Shown here one piece after another: positions 42,601 through 51,257 of a stretch of 64,000 nucleotides of DNA (positions within the stretch are counted from its first letter, which is position 1; each line of letters begins with the position of its first letter). A program made the position numbers and the translations under genes. The notes under the pieces were generated by a model that did not search any database, was not told where the DNA came from, and saw only the letters and a program-made list of their open reading frames with translations. The stretch is from Halorubrum rutilum (GTDB lineage: Archaea > Halobacteriota > Halobacteria > Halobacteriales > Haloferacaceae): positions 310,001 through 374,000 of the forward strand of contig NZ_JANHDN010000003.1 of NCBI RefSeq assembly GCF_024494565.1, read 5' to 3'.

Positions 42601-43875
42601 ATGGACGTCAACAGCCATGCCGAGGAGCTCGCCTCCGACCTCGGCGTCGACAAAGAGGAGGTCAAAGCCGACTTGGAGAACCTACTGGAGTACAGCGTCC
42701 CGATCGACGAGGCGAAACAGAGCGTCCGCCGGAAGCACGGCGGCGGTGGCGGCGGCTCGACGCCGACGCCGGACGCCGTCGACGTCGGCGAGATCACCAC
42801 CGACCACGACGGCGTGACGGTGACGGTCAAAGTCCTCACGCAGGGAACGCGGACGATCCGGTACCAGGGCGACGACCTCACGATCCGCGAGGGGGAGGTC
42901 GCCGACGAGACGGGCGTCATCTCCTACACCGCCTGGCAGGACTTCGGGTTCGAGCCCGGCGACTCGCTGACGATCGGCAACGCCGGCGTCCGCGAGTGGG
43001 AGGGCGCGCCGGAGCTCAACCTCAACGACTCCACCACCGTCGCCATCGCGGACGATCCGGTCGAAGTCGATCGCGAGGTCGGCGGCGACCGCGACCTCGT
43101 CGACATCGCGGCCGGCGACCGCGGACGCAACGTCGAGGTCCGCGTGCTGGAGGTCGACGAGAAGACGATCTCCGGGCGCGACGGCGAGACGGAGATCCTG
43201 GAGGGGGTCGTCGGCGACGCGACCGCGAAGCTCCCGTTCACCGACTGGCAGCCCCGCCCGGAGCTGGAGCCGGGCGCCGACCTCCGGATCGAGGACGTGT
43301 ACGTCCGCGAGTTCCGCGGCGTCCCCTCGATCAACCTCACCGAGTTCTCGGCGGTCACCCCCCTCCCCGACCCCGTCGAGGTCGCCGAGGACGCCCCCCG
43401 CCTCTCGGTCGGCGAGGCGGTCGCCTCCGGCGGCATGTTCGACGTCGAGGTCGTCGGCAACGTCCTCGAAATTCGGGACGGCTCCGGGCTCATCGAGCGC
43501 TGTCCCGACTGCGGCCGCGTCGTCCAGAACGGGCAGTGCCGGAGCCACGGCGACGTCGACGGCGAGGACGACCTGCGGGTGAAGGCGATCCTGGACGACG
43601 GCACCGACACCGTCACCGTCGTCCTCGACGACGAGCTCACCGCCGAGGTGTACGGCGGCGGGCTCGACGACGCGCTCGCCGCGGCGAAAGAGGCGATGGA
43701 CAAGGAGGTCGTCGCCGAGTCGATCGCCGACTCGCTGGTCGGGCGCGCCTACCGCGTCCGCGGGAGCCTCTCGGTCGACGACTACGGGGCCAACCTCGAC
43801 GCGAGCGAGTTCGAGCTCGCGGACGACGACCCGGCCGAGCGCGCCCGCGTCGCGCTCGCGGAGGTGGGCGAATGA
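42601..43875 (+). CDS. rpa1: Replication protein A, RPA1-type single-stranded DNA-binding protein
   Basis: A 424-residue protein with an N-terminal helical domain (1-50), three OB folds (about 65-165, 170-280, 285-420) and a zinc finger in the last OB fold (CPDCG, then C and H in QCRSHG). It binds exposed single strands in replication and repair. The gene order rpa - rpa-associated protein - phosphoesterase equals the rpa1 operon described in Haloferax, where all three work together in DNA repair. The ATG has an cctttt TATA-like element about 27 bp upstream. It overlaps the next gene by 4 bp. Confidence 0.92.
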   Translation: MDVNSHAEELASDLGVDKEEVKADLENLLEYSVPIDEAKQSVRRKHGGGGGGSTPTPDAVDVGEITTDHDGVTVTVKVLTQGTRTIRYQGDDLTIREGEVADETGVISYTAWQDFGFEPGDSLTIGNAGVREWEGAPELNLNDSTTVAIADDPVEVDREVGGDRDLVDIAAGDRGRNVEVRVLEVDEKTISGRDGETEILEGVVGDATAKLPFTDWQPRPELEPGADLRIEDVYVREFRGVPSINLTEFSAVTPLPDPVEVAEDAPRLSVGEAVASGGMFDVEVVGNVLEIRDGSGLIERCPDCGRVVQNGQCRSHGDVDGEDDLRVKAILDDGTDTVTVVLDDELTAEVYGGGLDDALAAAKEAMDKEVVAESIADSLVGRAYRVRGSLSVDDYGANLDASEFELADDDPAERARVALAEVGE

Positions 43876-45578
43876 GCGACGACGGGCCGGGCGCCCGCGA
43901 GGTCGCCCACCGGGTGTTCGCCGCCGAGTTCGACGGCGCCACCCTCTCGTACTCCGAGAGCGACGAGGAGCGCGCGCCGAACTACGTCGTCACGCCGACC
44001 GGCGCGCGCGTGAACCGGCTGTTCGTCGCGGGCGTGCTCACCGAGGTCGAGCGCGTCAACGACGAGACGCGCCGCGGGCGGGTCGTCGACCCCTCCGGCG
44101 CGTTCGTCACATACGCCGGCCAGTACCAGCCCGAGGCGCAGGCGTTCCTCGAACGCGCCGACCCGCCGGCGTTCGTCGCGCTCACGGGGAAGGCGCGCAC
44201 CTTCGAGCCGGAGGACTCCGACCGGGTGTTCACCTCGGTCCGCCCCGAGAGCCTCAACGAGGTCGACGCCGACACCCGGGACCGCTGGGTCGTCTCCGCC
44301 GCGGAAGCGACGCTCGACCGCCTCGCCGTCTTCGCGGCGGCGCTCGATTCGGACCTCCGCGGCGACGAGCTCCGCGCGGCCCTCGAATCCGGCGGCGCGC
44401 CCGCGTCGCTCGCGGCGGGGATCCCGAAGGCGATCGAGCACTACGACACCTCGACCGCGTACGTCGAGGCGGTCCGGCGGCTCGCCGTCGACGCGCTGGA
44501 GCTGATCGCCGGCGACCGCGACGAGGTCCGTCCGCTCGACCTCGCGCCGGACGCCGGGGGCGACGCGACCGTCGGCGCGCTCCCGGGGACCGACGTGACG
44601 ATCGAGGCGCCGACGGGGGCCGCGGCGCCGTCGGGAGCCGGCGGACCGGCGACCGAGGTCGGAGCGGGTGACGAGACCGGGACGGCCGACGAAATCGGGA
44701 CGGCCGACGAGACCGAAACGATCGACGAGACCGGGACGGCCGCCGACGAGGGGGAGGTCGAATCGACCGCGACGGTCGGCGCGGGCGGCGACTCCGAGTC
44801 GGCCGAGTCGAGCGGGACGACGGGCGTCGGCGAGGGCGACCCCGACGAGGTCGGGACCGAGGCGGCCGGCGGCGCGGCCGACGCGACGGCGGGCGACACG
44901 GTCGAGGACGCGGCCGACGCCGCCGATAGCGACGACGCCGCGGAGCCCGCGACCGACGCGGGAGGCGGCGGCCTCGGTGACTTCGAGACCGGCGACGACC
45001 TCGACGCGGGAGGGTCGGTCGGCGGCGGGACCGACGCCGAGGCCTCGGCCGATCCGGACGCCGCCGACCCCGCGGGCGACGAGATGTACGAGCTCGACGA
45101 GGCGGAGCGCGAGGAGATCGAGTCCGAGTTCGGCACCGACTTCGCCACCGGCTCCGAGGTCGGCGAGCCCGGGGAGGCCGACATCGACGTGCCGGATCCG
45201 GAGGAGCTGCAGGAGACGCCCGAGGACGCCGCGGCGACCGACGTCGACGCCGAGCCGGTCGGAGCGACCGACGACGACGCGACCGGCGACGCGGCCGGAG
45301 GCGACGAGGCGGTCGCGACCGCCGAGTCGGACGCCGGGGGCGAGGCCGCCGAGTCGGAGGAAGGCGACGGGGCCGCCGAAGCGGTCGACCTCGAAGACGC
45401 GGTCGTCGACGCCATGGACGCGCTCGACGACGGCGACGGGGCCGACCGCGAGGCGGTCGTCGAGCGCGTGGTCGACGAGCACGGCGCCGCCGCCGACGCG
45501 GTCGAGGACGCGATCCGAGACGCGCTGATGAGCGGGAAGTGCTACGAGCCCGGCGACGGCGTGCTCAAGCCGATCTGA
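43872..45578 (+). CDS. rpap1: RPA-associated protein
   Basis: A 568-residue protein, longer than usual for the family. The first 215 residues are the folded RPA-associated part (OB-type: NRLFVAGVLTEVERV, GRVVDPSGAFVTYAGQYQPEA). Residues about 240-490 are a long acidic Asp/Glu/Gly/Ala/Thr region with short repeats (ADETET, IDETGT). The C-terminus (about 500-568) is a winged-helix-like unit (REAVVERVVDEHGAAADAVEDAIRDALMSGKCYEPG), as seen in RPA partners. It binds RPA1 in Haloferax. The ATG overlaps the rpa1 stop. Confidence 0.85.
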   Translation: MSDDGPGAREVAHRVFAAEFDGATLSYSESDEERAPNYVVTPTGARVNRLFVAGVLTEVERVNDETRRGRVVDPSGAFVTYAGQYQPEAQAFLERADPPAFVALTGKARTFEPEDSDRVFTSVRPESLNEVDADTRDRWVVSAAEATLDRLAVFAAALDSDLRGDELRAALESGGAPASLAAGIPKAIEHYDTSTAYVEAVRRLAVDALELIAGDRDEVRPLDLAPDAGGDATVGALPGTDVTIEAPTGAAAPSGAGGPATEVGAGDETGTADEIGTADETETIDETGTAADEGEVESTATVGAGGDSESAESSGTTGVGEGDPDEVGTEAAGGAADATAGDTVEDAADAADSDDAAEPATDAGGGGLGDFETGDDLDAGGSVGGGTDAEASADPDAADPAGDEMYELDEAEREEIESEFGTDFATGSEVGEPGEADIDVPDPEELQETPEDAAATDVDAEPVGATDDDATGDAAGGDEAVATAESDAGGEAAESEEGDGAAEAVDLEDAVVDAMDALDDGDGADREAVVERVVDEHGAAADAVEDAIRDALMSGKCYEPGDGVLKPI

Positions 45579-46402
45579 TGGCGCGCGCGGAGTCGGCCGC
45601 GGTCGAGCCGGTCGTCGGCGAGCCGGCCGCCGTCGCGGATCTCGGCCGGGAGCGCGCGCTGCTCGTCGCCGACGTCCACGCCGGCGTCGAGGTCGGGCTG
45701 CGCTACGAGCGCGGCGTCGAGCTCGACGACCGGGCCGACGAGCGCCGCGAGCGGCTCTGCGCCCTGATCGCCGAGACCGACGCCGACCGGCTCGTCGTCC
45801 TCGGCGACCTCGCGCACCGGATCGCGGCGCCGGAGGGCGAGGAGCGCGAGGAACTGGAGGCGCTCGTCCGCGCGGTGACCGACCGCGTCCCGATGACGCT
45901 CGTCGAGGGCAACCACGACGCGGGCGTCGCCGAGGCGTTCGCCGACGACCTGGACGTGATCGGGGCCGGCGGCGGGCTCCTCGACGGGGCTGCCGACGGC
46001 GGCGACGAACCGGCTCGGAGCCGGACCGGTCGCGTCGCGGTCCTCCACGGCCACACGTGGCCGGACCCGGCGCTCCTCGACGCCGACGTGGTGTGCATGG
46101 GCCACGAGCACCCCCAGGTCCGGCTGGAGGACGCGGTCGGCGGCTCGCGCGTCGAGCGCGCGTGGCTCCGCGGCGAACTCGACCCGGACGCGTTCGTTGA
46201 GGGCGGTCTCGGCGCGGACGGGGATGTCTCCGCAGATCCCCCCGAACTCGTCGTCTTCCCGGCGTTCAACGAGCGTTCCGGGGGAACGTGGGCGAACGTC
46301 GACGGGCAGTCGTTCCTCGCGCCGTTCCTCCCCGACGCGCTCCCGGCGGGCGACGCGTACCTCCTGGACGGGACGCGGCTCGGCGACTTCCGGCGGATCT
46401 GA
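45578..46402 (+). CDS. rpe: RPA-associated calcineurin-like phosphoesterase
   Basis: A 274-residue metallophosphoesterase with DVHAG, GDLAH, GNHDAG and HGHTWPD metal ligands. It is the third gene of the rpa1 operon, sharing one base with the preceding stop (TGATG). Family members hydrolyse phosphodiesters or phosphomonoesters; the exact substrate in RPA-linked repair is unknown. An acidic insert interrupts the second half (about residues 135-150), and a further Gly/Asp insert follows at about 205-215. Confidence 0.88.
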   Translation: MARAESAAVEPVVGEPAAVADLGRERALLVADVHAGVEVGLRYERGVELDDRADERRERLCALIAETDADRLVVLGDLAHRIAAPEGEEREELEALVRAVTDRVPMTLVEGNHDAGVAEAFADDLDVIGAGGGLLDGAADGGDEPARSRTGRVAVLHGHTWPDPALLDADVVCMGHEHPQVRLEDAVGGSRVERAWLRGELDPDAFVEGGLGADGDVSADPPELVVFPAFNERSGGTWANVDGQSFLAPFLPDALPAGDAYLLDGTRLGDFRRI

Positions 46403-46476
46403 GGGCGGTTCGGATCGGGTGGCTCCCGCTCCCTCGGCGCCGGGAGCGTTTTCTCTCGGGAGACGGAACGGGGGCC

Positions 46477-47055
46477 ATGGTCACCGAGCGCTCGCCCACC
46501 GAGATCGACGAGGCGGGGCGGCACTGGCTCCGAGTGAAGGACGTGACGGGGTTCCCGCGGGAGGCCCGCGACGGCTACTTCCCGAGGCACGGCGTGACGC
46601 GGCCCGCGGCGACGACGGAGGCGGACCTCCCGGCGGTCGAGCGGGACGGGGAGGGATCGCTCCCGGCCGACGCCGAGCGGGTCGCCGACGTCGACCGGTT
46701 CGCCCTCGAAACGACGTACCTGAGCGGGAAGTGGCTCGTCGAGCGCCCCTCAGAAGCGGTCGACGAGCTCTGGGACGCGGTGGTCGACGACGTCGCGGCC
46801 GAGCGGTTCTGGGACGCGACGGTCACGACCCGGGCCGGGTGCAAGGCGTTCGGCGAGGCGGACCACGCCGTGCTCGTGTTCACGCCGAACTACTTCGACC
46901 GAGCGGACGTCGACCGGGTTCGGCGTCGGCTCAGGGAGGTCCACGGCGTGACCGAGGCGATCCGGTACCGGCCGGACGCCTACACGCTCGACGGAGTCCA
47001 CGAGGAGCGGCTCGGCGGGCTCACCGACTCGTCGGCGGCGCGGTTCCGGGCCTGA
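46477..47055 (+). CDS. DUF1917 / Bles03-type protein (putative phosphothreonine lyase-like)
   Basis: A 192-residue protein that fits the DUF1917 (Bles03) family, annotated in haloarchaea as putative phosphothreonine lyase domain protein; the sequence blocks TYLSGKWLVERPSEAVDELW, TKAGCKAFG-like and VFTPNYFDRADVDRVRRRLRE are typical. The biochemical role is not established to my knowledge. The ATG at 46477 has a gttttctc TATA-like element 27 bp upstream. It follows the rpa operon but is separately transcribed. Confidence 0.7.
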   Translation: MVTERSPTEIDEAGRHWLRVKDVTGFPREARDGYFPRHGVTRPAATTEADLPAVERDGEGSLPADAERVADVDRFALETTYLSGKWLVERPSEAVDELWDAVVDDVAAERFWDATVTTRAGCKAFGEADHAVLVFTPNYFDRADVDRVRRRLREVHGVTEAIRYRPDAYTLDGVHEERLGGLTDSSAARFRA

Positions 47056-47102
47056 GACCGACCGAGGCGGTCACCGGATTACCCGTCGAGGGAGCGATCG
47101 GG

Positions 47103-47591
47103 CTACTCGACCGGCCGGAACCGGAAGCCGTCCCACTCCTGGCTCTCCGGCTCGCGGATCCCCGCGCCCGGCTCGCGGAGCTCGTCGGCGTAGACGGGTT
47201 CGACGCGGTCGCCGATGGCGACGTCGATGTCGCCCGCGTCGTCGGCGCCCTCGCCGTCGGCGTTCGCCTCGCGCGGCGCGACCTGCCCGAGCGCGCGGAC
47301 CGGCGGCCCGTCGTACTCCTCGCCCATGTCGAACTCGACGATCGCGAGCGTGTTCGGCTCGCGGACGCCGGGCGGCGTCGCCGTCGACGTCGTCCACGTG
47401 ACTACCCGGGCCTCGTGCTCGCTGAGGTCGACCGTCCCGACGCGTTCGGCGCCGTTCGGGCCCACGGTGTGGGGCGGGTAGGTGACCGTTCCGTCCGCGT
47501 ACTCCGCCGCCTCGAAGGTCGGTCCGTCGCCCGCTTCCGCCTCGTCGCTTCCGGCCGCGCCGTCGCCGTCGGTCGCTTCGTTGTCGCTCAT
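47103..47591 (-). CDS. Ketothiolase small subunit (DUF35 OB-fold protein without zinc ribbon)
   Basis: A 162-residue protein. The OB-fold part spans about residues 50-155 (GTVDLSEHEARVVTWTT, NTLAIVEFD, VRALGQV, DRVEPVYADELRE). DUF35 proteins normally begin with a four-Cys rubredoxin-like zinc ribbon; this one has no Cys there and starts with an acidic tail instead. In Haloferax mediterranei a small OB protein is the beta subunit of the haloarchaeal ketothiolase. It overlaps the thiolase stop by 4 bp (ATGA), so the two make a fixed pair. Confidence 0.8.
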   Translation of the reverse strand: MSDNEATDGDGAAGSDEAEAGDGPTFEAAEYADGTVTYPPHTVGPNGAERVGTVDLSEHEARVVTWTTSTATPPGVREPNTLAIVEFDMGEEYDGPPVRALGQVAPREANADGEGADDAGDIDVAIGDRVEPVYADELREPGAGIREPESQEWDGFRFRPVE

Positions 47592-48748
47592 TGGCTTCCC
47601 TCCAGAATCGTCGTGGTCACGCAGTTCCCGAACCCGCCGACGTTGCAGGCGAGGCCAGTTTCGGCCTCGACCTGTCGCGGGCCGGCGTCGCCGGTGACCT
47701 GCTCGAATATCTCGTACACCTGCGCGACGCCGCTGGCGCCGAGCGGGTGGCCCTTCGACTTGAGCCCGCCGGAGGTGTTGATCGGGAGGTCGCCGTCGCG
47801 GTCGGTGACGCCCTCCTCGACCGCCTTCCACCCCTCGCCCTTCTCGAAGAAGCCGAGGTCCTCGCTCTGGAGGAACTCCAGGATGGTGAACATGTCGTGG
47901 AGCTCCGCGACATCGACGTCGTCCGGGCCGATCCCGGCCATCTCGTAGGCGATATCGGAGGAGTCGACGACGCCGCCCATCGTCGTCGGGTCCGCGCGCT
48001 CGTGGACGACGTGGGTGTCGGTCGCGCCGCCGATTCCGGATATCACCGCGTACTCGCCCTCGGGGACGTACTCCTCGGCGACGGACTCGGGGCAGAACAC
48101 GAGCGCCGCGGAGCCGTCCGTGATCGGACAGAAGTCGTACAGTCGGAGGGGGTCGGCGACGATCGGCGAGTCGAGCACCGTGTCGAGGTCGACCTCCTTC
48201 CGGAACTGCGCGTGGGGGTTGTCGACGCCGTTCCGGTGGTTCTTCACCGCGACCTTCCCGAGGCTCTCGCGCGGCGCGTCGTACTCGTCGAGGTAGAGCC
48301 GGGCGGTGAGCCCCGCGAAGGAGGGGAGCGTGACGCCGTGCTTGTACTCGACCGGATGCGTGAGCGACGCGATCACGTCGGTCGCCTCCGACGTCGTCCG
48401 GTGGGTCATCTTCTCGCCGCCGACGAGCATCGTCAGGTCGCTCGCGCCGGAGGCGACCGACTGCCACGCGGCGTACACGCCCGCGCCGCCGGAGGAGGAG
48501 GTCTGGTCGATCCGAGCGGTGTACGCCGGGGTGGCCGCCAGGTCGTGGGCGAGCGCGTTCGGGACGCCGGTCTGGCCCTCGAACTCGCCGCTCGCCATGT
48601 TCGAGACGTACAGGTGGTCGAGGTCGTCGCCGTCGACGCCGGCGTCGTCGAGCGCGGCCGCGCCCGCCTCCGCCAGCAGCTCCCGCACCCAGGCGTCGCG
48701 CTGCCCGAACCGGGTCATCGACGCGCCGACGATCGCTACGCGTTCCAT
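47588..48748 (-). CDS. Haloarchaeal-type beta-ketothiolase / acetyl-CoA acetyltransferase, large subunit
   Basis: A 386-residue thiolase-fold protein. The nucleophile position normally held by Cys is Ser84 (DQTSSSGG). The other residues are in place: His in ELHDMFT, His in KSKGHPLGASG and Cys in GLACNVGGFGN. A Ser-His-His arrangement has been described for the haloarchaeal ketothiolase BktB, so the enzyme need not be inactive. It would condense or cleave acyl-CoAs, for isoprenoid or storage polymer supply or fatty-acid breakdown. A tttta TATA-like element lies 27 bp upstream. It leads a two-gene operon. Confidence 0.85.
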   Translation of the reverse strand: MERVAIVGASMTRFGQRDAWVRELLAEAGAAALDDAGVDGDDLDHLYVSNMASGEFEGQTGVPNALAHDLAATPAYTARIDQTSSSGGAGVYAAWQSVASGASDLTMLVGGEKMTHRTTSEATDVIASLTHPVEYKHGVTLPSFAGLTARLYLDEYDAPRESLGKVAVKNHRNGVDNPHAQFRKEVDLDTVLDSPIVADPLRLYDFCPITDGSAALVFCPESVAEEYVPEGEYAVISGIGGATDTHVVHERADPTTMGGVVDSSDIAYEMAGIGPDDVDVAELHDMFTILEFLQSEDLGFFEKGEGWKAVEEGVTDRDGDLPINTSGGLKSKGHPLGASGVAQVYEIFEQVTGDAGPRQVEAETGLACNVGGFGNCVTTTILEGSQ

Positions 48749-48854
48749 ACGCGTCGGTCCGCGGCGTCGGCCTAAAACGTACCTCTCCGCGGTCGGGGCG
48801 ATGGCCGGGCGAGGCGACGGCGGGTCGAGTCGACGGCGGGACGGGCGCCCGCCG

Positions 48855-49598
48855 TCAGTCGGCCGCGGCGGGGGCGTCGTCGGCGGCCGCGGCGGGCGCG
48901 TCGTCGCGGCTCGCGGACGCGGCCGACACCACGTCGGTGAACGCCTGTCGACGTGCGTAGAAGAAGTAGACGTACGGCACCTTCGCCAGCACGTCGAGGA
49001 AGGCGTACGTCAGCGCCGCGCCGACCGCGCCGGTGAAGCCGATGCCCGACGGGGCCATCAGCCAGACGAACGGGTACGCCAGCCACAACAGCCCGACGTG
49101 GTTTTTGAGCAGGCTGAACAGTCCCCGCTGCATCGGGTCGTCCGGGACCGACCGCGGGAACACCACGTACAGGTACCCGAACAGCGAGAGGTGGAAGCCC
49201 GCGGAGACGGCGAACAACGCCCACTTGAGCGACTCGTCGGCCACGACGGCCCCGGCACCGAACGCGATCATCAGCGCGTCGGCGACCATCACCCCGGCGA
49301 TGGCGCGCCGGGAAGCCCCGGCGACGTAGCCGATGAAGCCGACCAGAAGCGGCGTGGTGACGAGCCAATCGGCGTAGCGCAGCCCGACCAGTTCGGTCCC
49401 GTTGATCGTCACCGTGCCGACCCCGAGCGCCATACCGGCGTAGGCGACCCCGGCGAACCCCGGGATGACCGCCAGCGCGGCCAGTCTGGCGCGGTCCCGC
49501 GAATCGGTCAGCGTCGCGTACAGCACCGCGGTGATCCCGACACCGACGAGGAATCCGAGCGCCGCGAGCCAGTAGGCGGCGGTGACGGCGGCCGTCAT
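48855..49598 (-). CDS. sopI: Sensory rhodopsin I
   Basis: A 247-residue seven-helix rhodopsin closely resembling SRI of Halobacterium. Asp77 (RYADWL) is the Schiff-base counter-ion position, Lys206 ([13 protein letters not shown]) binds retinal, and His167 ([12 protein letters not shown]) is the SRI-specific residue needed for attractant signalling. The position of the proton donor of pumps (Asp96 of bacteriorhodopsin) is Phe88, so it is a sensor, not a pump. It signals with HtrI for orange-light attraction and near-UV avoidance. The ATG overlaps the htrI stop (ATGA). A tandem AADDAPAA repeat ends the protein. Confidence 0.95.
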   Translation of the reverse strand: MTAAVTAAYWLAALGFLVGVGITAVLYATLTDSRDRARLAALAVIPGFAGVAYAGMALGVGTVTINGTELVGLRYADWLVTTPLLVGFIGYVAGASRRAIAGVMVADALMIAFGAGAVVADESLKWALFAVSAGFHLSLFGYLYVVFPRSVPDDPMQRGLFSLLKNHVGLLWLAYPFVWLMAPSGIGFTGAVGAALTYAFLDVLAKVPYVYFFYARRQAFTDVVSAASASRDDAPAAAADDAPAAAD

Positions 49599-51142
49599 CG
49601 CGCACCCCCGTCAGTCGTCGCCCGCGAGCGCGGGGTCCCGGAGTCGACGGGCAGAGCGTCCGACGCCGGCCCGTCCCCCTCGACGGTGAACGCCGCGACC
49701 CGGTCTTGGAGCGTCGTCACGGCGTCGGTCTGGAACTCGCGCAGCGAGTCGGACACGTCCTCGACGACCGACTGTCCCTCCCGTACCTCCGCCGCGGCCT
49801 CCTCCGCGGTCTCCGCGGTCTCGGTGCTGAGCTCGGTGATCTCGTCGACCGAGCCGGCGGTGTCCTGTACCGTGTCGGCCTGGTCGGCGGTCGTCCGCCG
49901 GATCTCGGCCAGCGAGCTGCTGATCTCGTCGACCGAGTCGGCGATCGCCTCGATGTCGGAGAGTGTCGACTCGACGGTGTCGGTCCCGCTCTGAACGCGC
50001 TCCTGGGTCGACCGGATCGACACCGTCACCGCCTCGGTCTGGTCGGCGATGTCGTCTATCATCTGGTCGATCTCGTTCGCGCGTGATTGCGTCTCCTCCG
50101 CGAGGCCCTTCACCTCCTCGGCGACCACGCTGAACCCGTCGCCGGAGCCGTCCGCCCGGGCCGCCTCGATGGAGGCGTTAAGCGCGAGCATGTTCGTCTG
50201 TTCCGCGATCTCGCCGATGATGTCGACGATCTCCGTGATCTCGTCCATCCCCTCTTCGAGCCGTTCGACCCGGTCAACGGCGCGTTCAGCCTCGGATTCG
50301 ACCTCGGCCATCTCCTCTAACGCGCGCTGCGAGGAGTCGCGGGCGTCGTCGCTCGTCTCCGCCACCGTCTCGCTCCGGTCCGACAGGTCGTCGACGGTCG
50401 CCGCGATCTCCTCGGCGGACGCGCTGACGGTCTCGATGTCGGCCGCGATCGACTCGAGCTCCGCGCGCTGGTCCTTCGCCTGGCCGCGGATCGTCGCCGC
50501 GCTCCCCGTCGCGCCGGCGACGCGCTGTTCGACCTCGTTACTCATCTCGGCCATCTCGCCCGCGTCCGTCTCGATCCGGTCGGCCACCGCGGCCACCGTC
50601 TCGACGGTGTCCTGCAGGTCGTCCATCATCCGGTTAAACGACTCGCCGACGGTCGCCATCGCCTCGTTCTCGTCGTCGACGTCGACGCGCTGCGTGAGGT
50701 CGCCGGTGGCCGCCCGCTCCATCACGTCGCCGTATCGCTCCGCGGTGGTGCGGTACCGCTCGGCCATCTCCGTCGCCTCGGTCCGCGCGGCCTCGGCCTC
50801 CTCCTGCGCGCGTTCCGTCTCCACCAGCCGCGACTTCAGCGAGACCCGCATCTCCTCGATCGACTCCGCGAGCCGACCGAACTCGTCGGTCCGGGTGGAG
50901 CGCACCTCGCTGTCGATGTCGCCCTCGGCGACGCGACGCGTCTGGACACCGATCTCGGTGACGCTGGCGATCGTCTCGGCCGCGTTGATCGACCCCAGCG
51001 TCAGGAGGCCGGCGACGGCCGCGACGATGGTCGCGTTCACCTCGCCGGTCACCAGCCCGACGGCGACGACGAACCCGCCCGTCGCCACGTATCCGAGGCC
51101 CAGCTTGAGACCGTAACTGCGTTTGACTCCTGTCACGCCCAT
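49595..51142 (-). CDS. htrI: Sensory rhodopsin I transducer HtrI
   Basis: A 515-residue methyl-accepting transducer. Two membrane helices (about residues 10-32 and 36-56) are joined by a very short outer loop, so there is no ligand-binding domain, as in HtrI. Then come HAMP units (about 57-170), methylation helices, and the signalling tip [25 protein letters not shown] near residue 330. The membrane part pairs with SRI. The start at 51142 ([12 protein letters not shown]) is supported by a TATA box 26 bp upstream. Length compares with 536 in Halobacterium. Confidence 0.94.
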   Translation of the reverse strand: MGVTGVKRSYGLKLGLGYVATGGFVVAVGLVTGEVNATIVAAVAGLLTLGSINAAETIASVTEIGVQTRRVAEGDIDSEVRSTRTDEFGRLAESIEEMRVSLKSRLVETERAQEEAEAARTEATEMAERYRTTAERYGDVMERAATGDLTQRVDVDDENEAMATVGESFNRMMDDLQDTVETVAAVADRIETDAGEMAEMSNEVEQRVAGATGSAATIRGQAKDQRAELESIAADIETVSASAEEIAATVDDLSDRSETVAETSDDARDSSQRALEEMAEVESEAERAVDRVERLEEGMDEITEIVDIIGEIAEQTNMLALNASIEAARADGSGDGFSVVAEEVKGLAEETQSRANEIDQMIDDIADQTEAVTVSIRSTQERVQSGTDTVESTLSDIEAIADSVDEISSSLAEIRRTTADQADTVQDTAGSVDEITELSTETAETAEEAAAEVREGQSVVEDVSDSLREFQTDAVTTLQDRVAAFTVEGDGPASDALPVDSGTPRSRATTDGGAR

Positions 51143-51162
51143 ACCCCGCGCTTCCACGGACC

Positions 51163-51172
51163 GGTAAATAAG
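51163..51172 (-). promoter_or_regulatory. TATA box of the htrI-sopI operon
   Basis: Plus-strand ggtaaataag (reverse cttatttacc) is centred about 26 bp before the ATG at 51142. Confidence 0.6.
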
Positions 51173-51257
51173 TCACGTACCCAAACGAATCAATTCTGAT
51201 AACTGAACGCGGACCGTCGCCGAACTCGGGCCTCGGAGAGGCCGGCGATCGACCCCG

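Noticed and set aside
42573..43871. N-terminal extension of the RPA-associated protein to 42573
   Set aside because: This part is an out-of-frame shadow of rpa1 with extreme Arg content. The ATG overlapping the rpa1 stop begins the folded domain.
48855..49598. Bacteriorhodopsin-type proton pump
   Set aside because: The proton donor position (Asp96 of bacteriorhodopsin) is Phe88, His167 is SRI-specific, and the adjacent coupled gene is a transducer. It is SRI.
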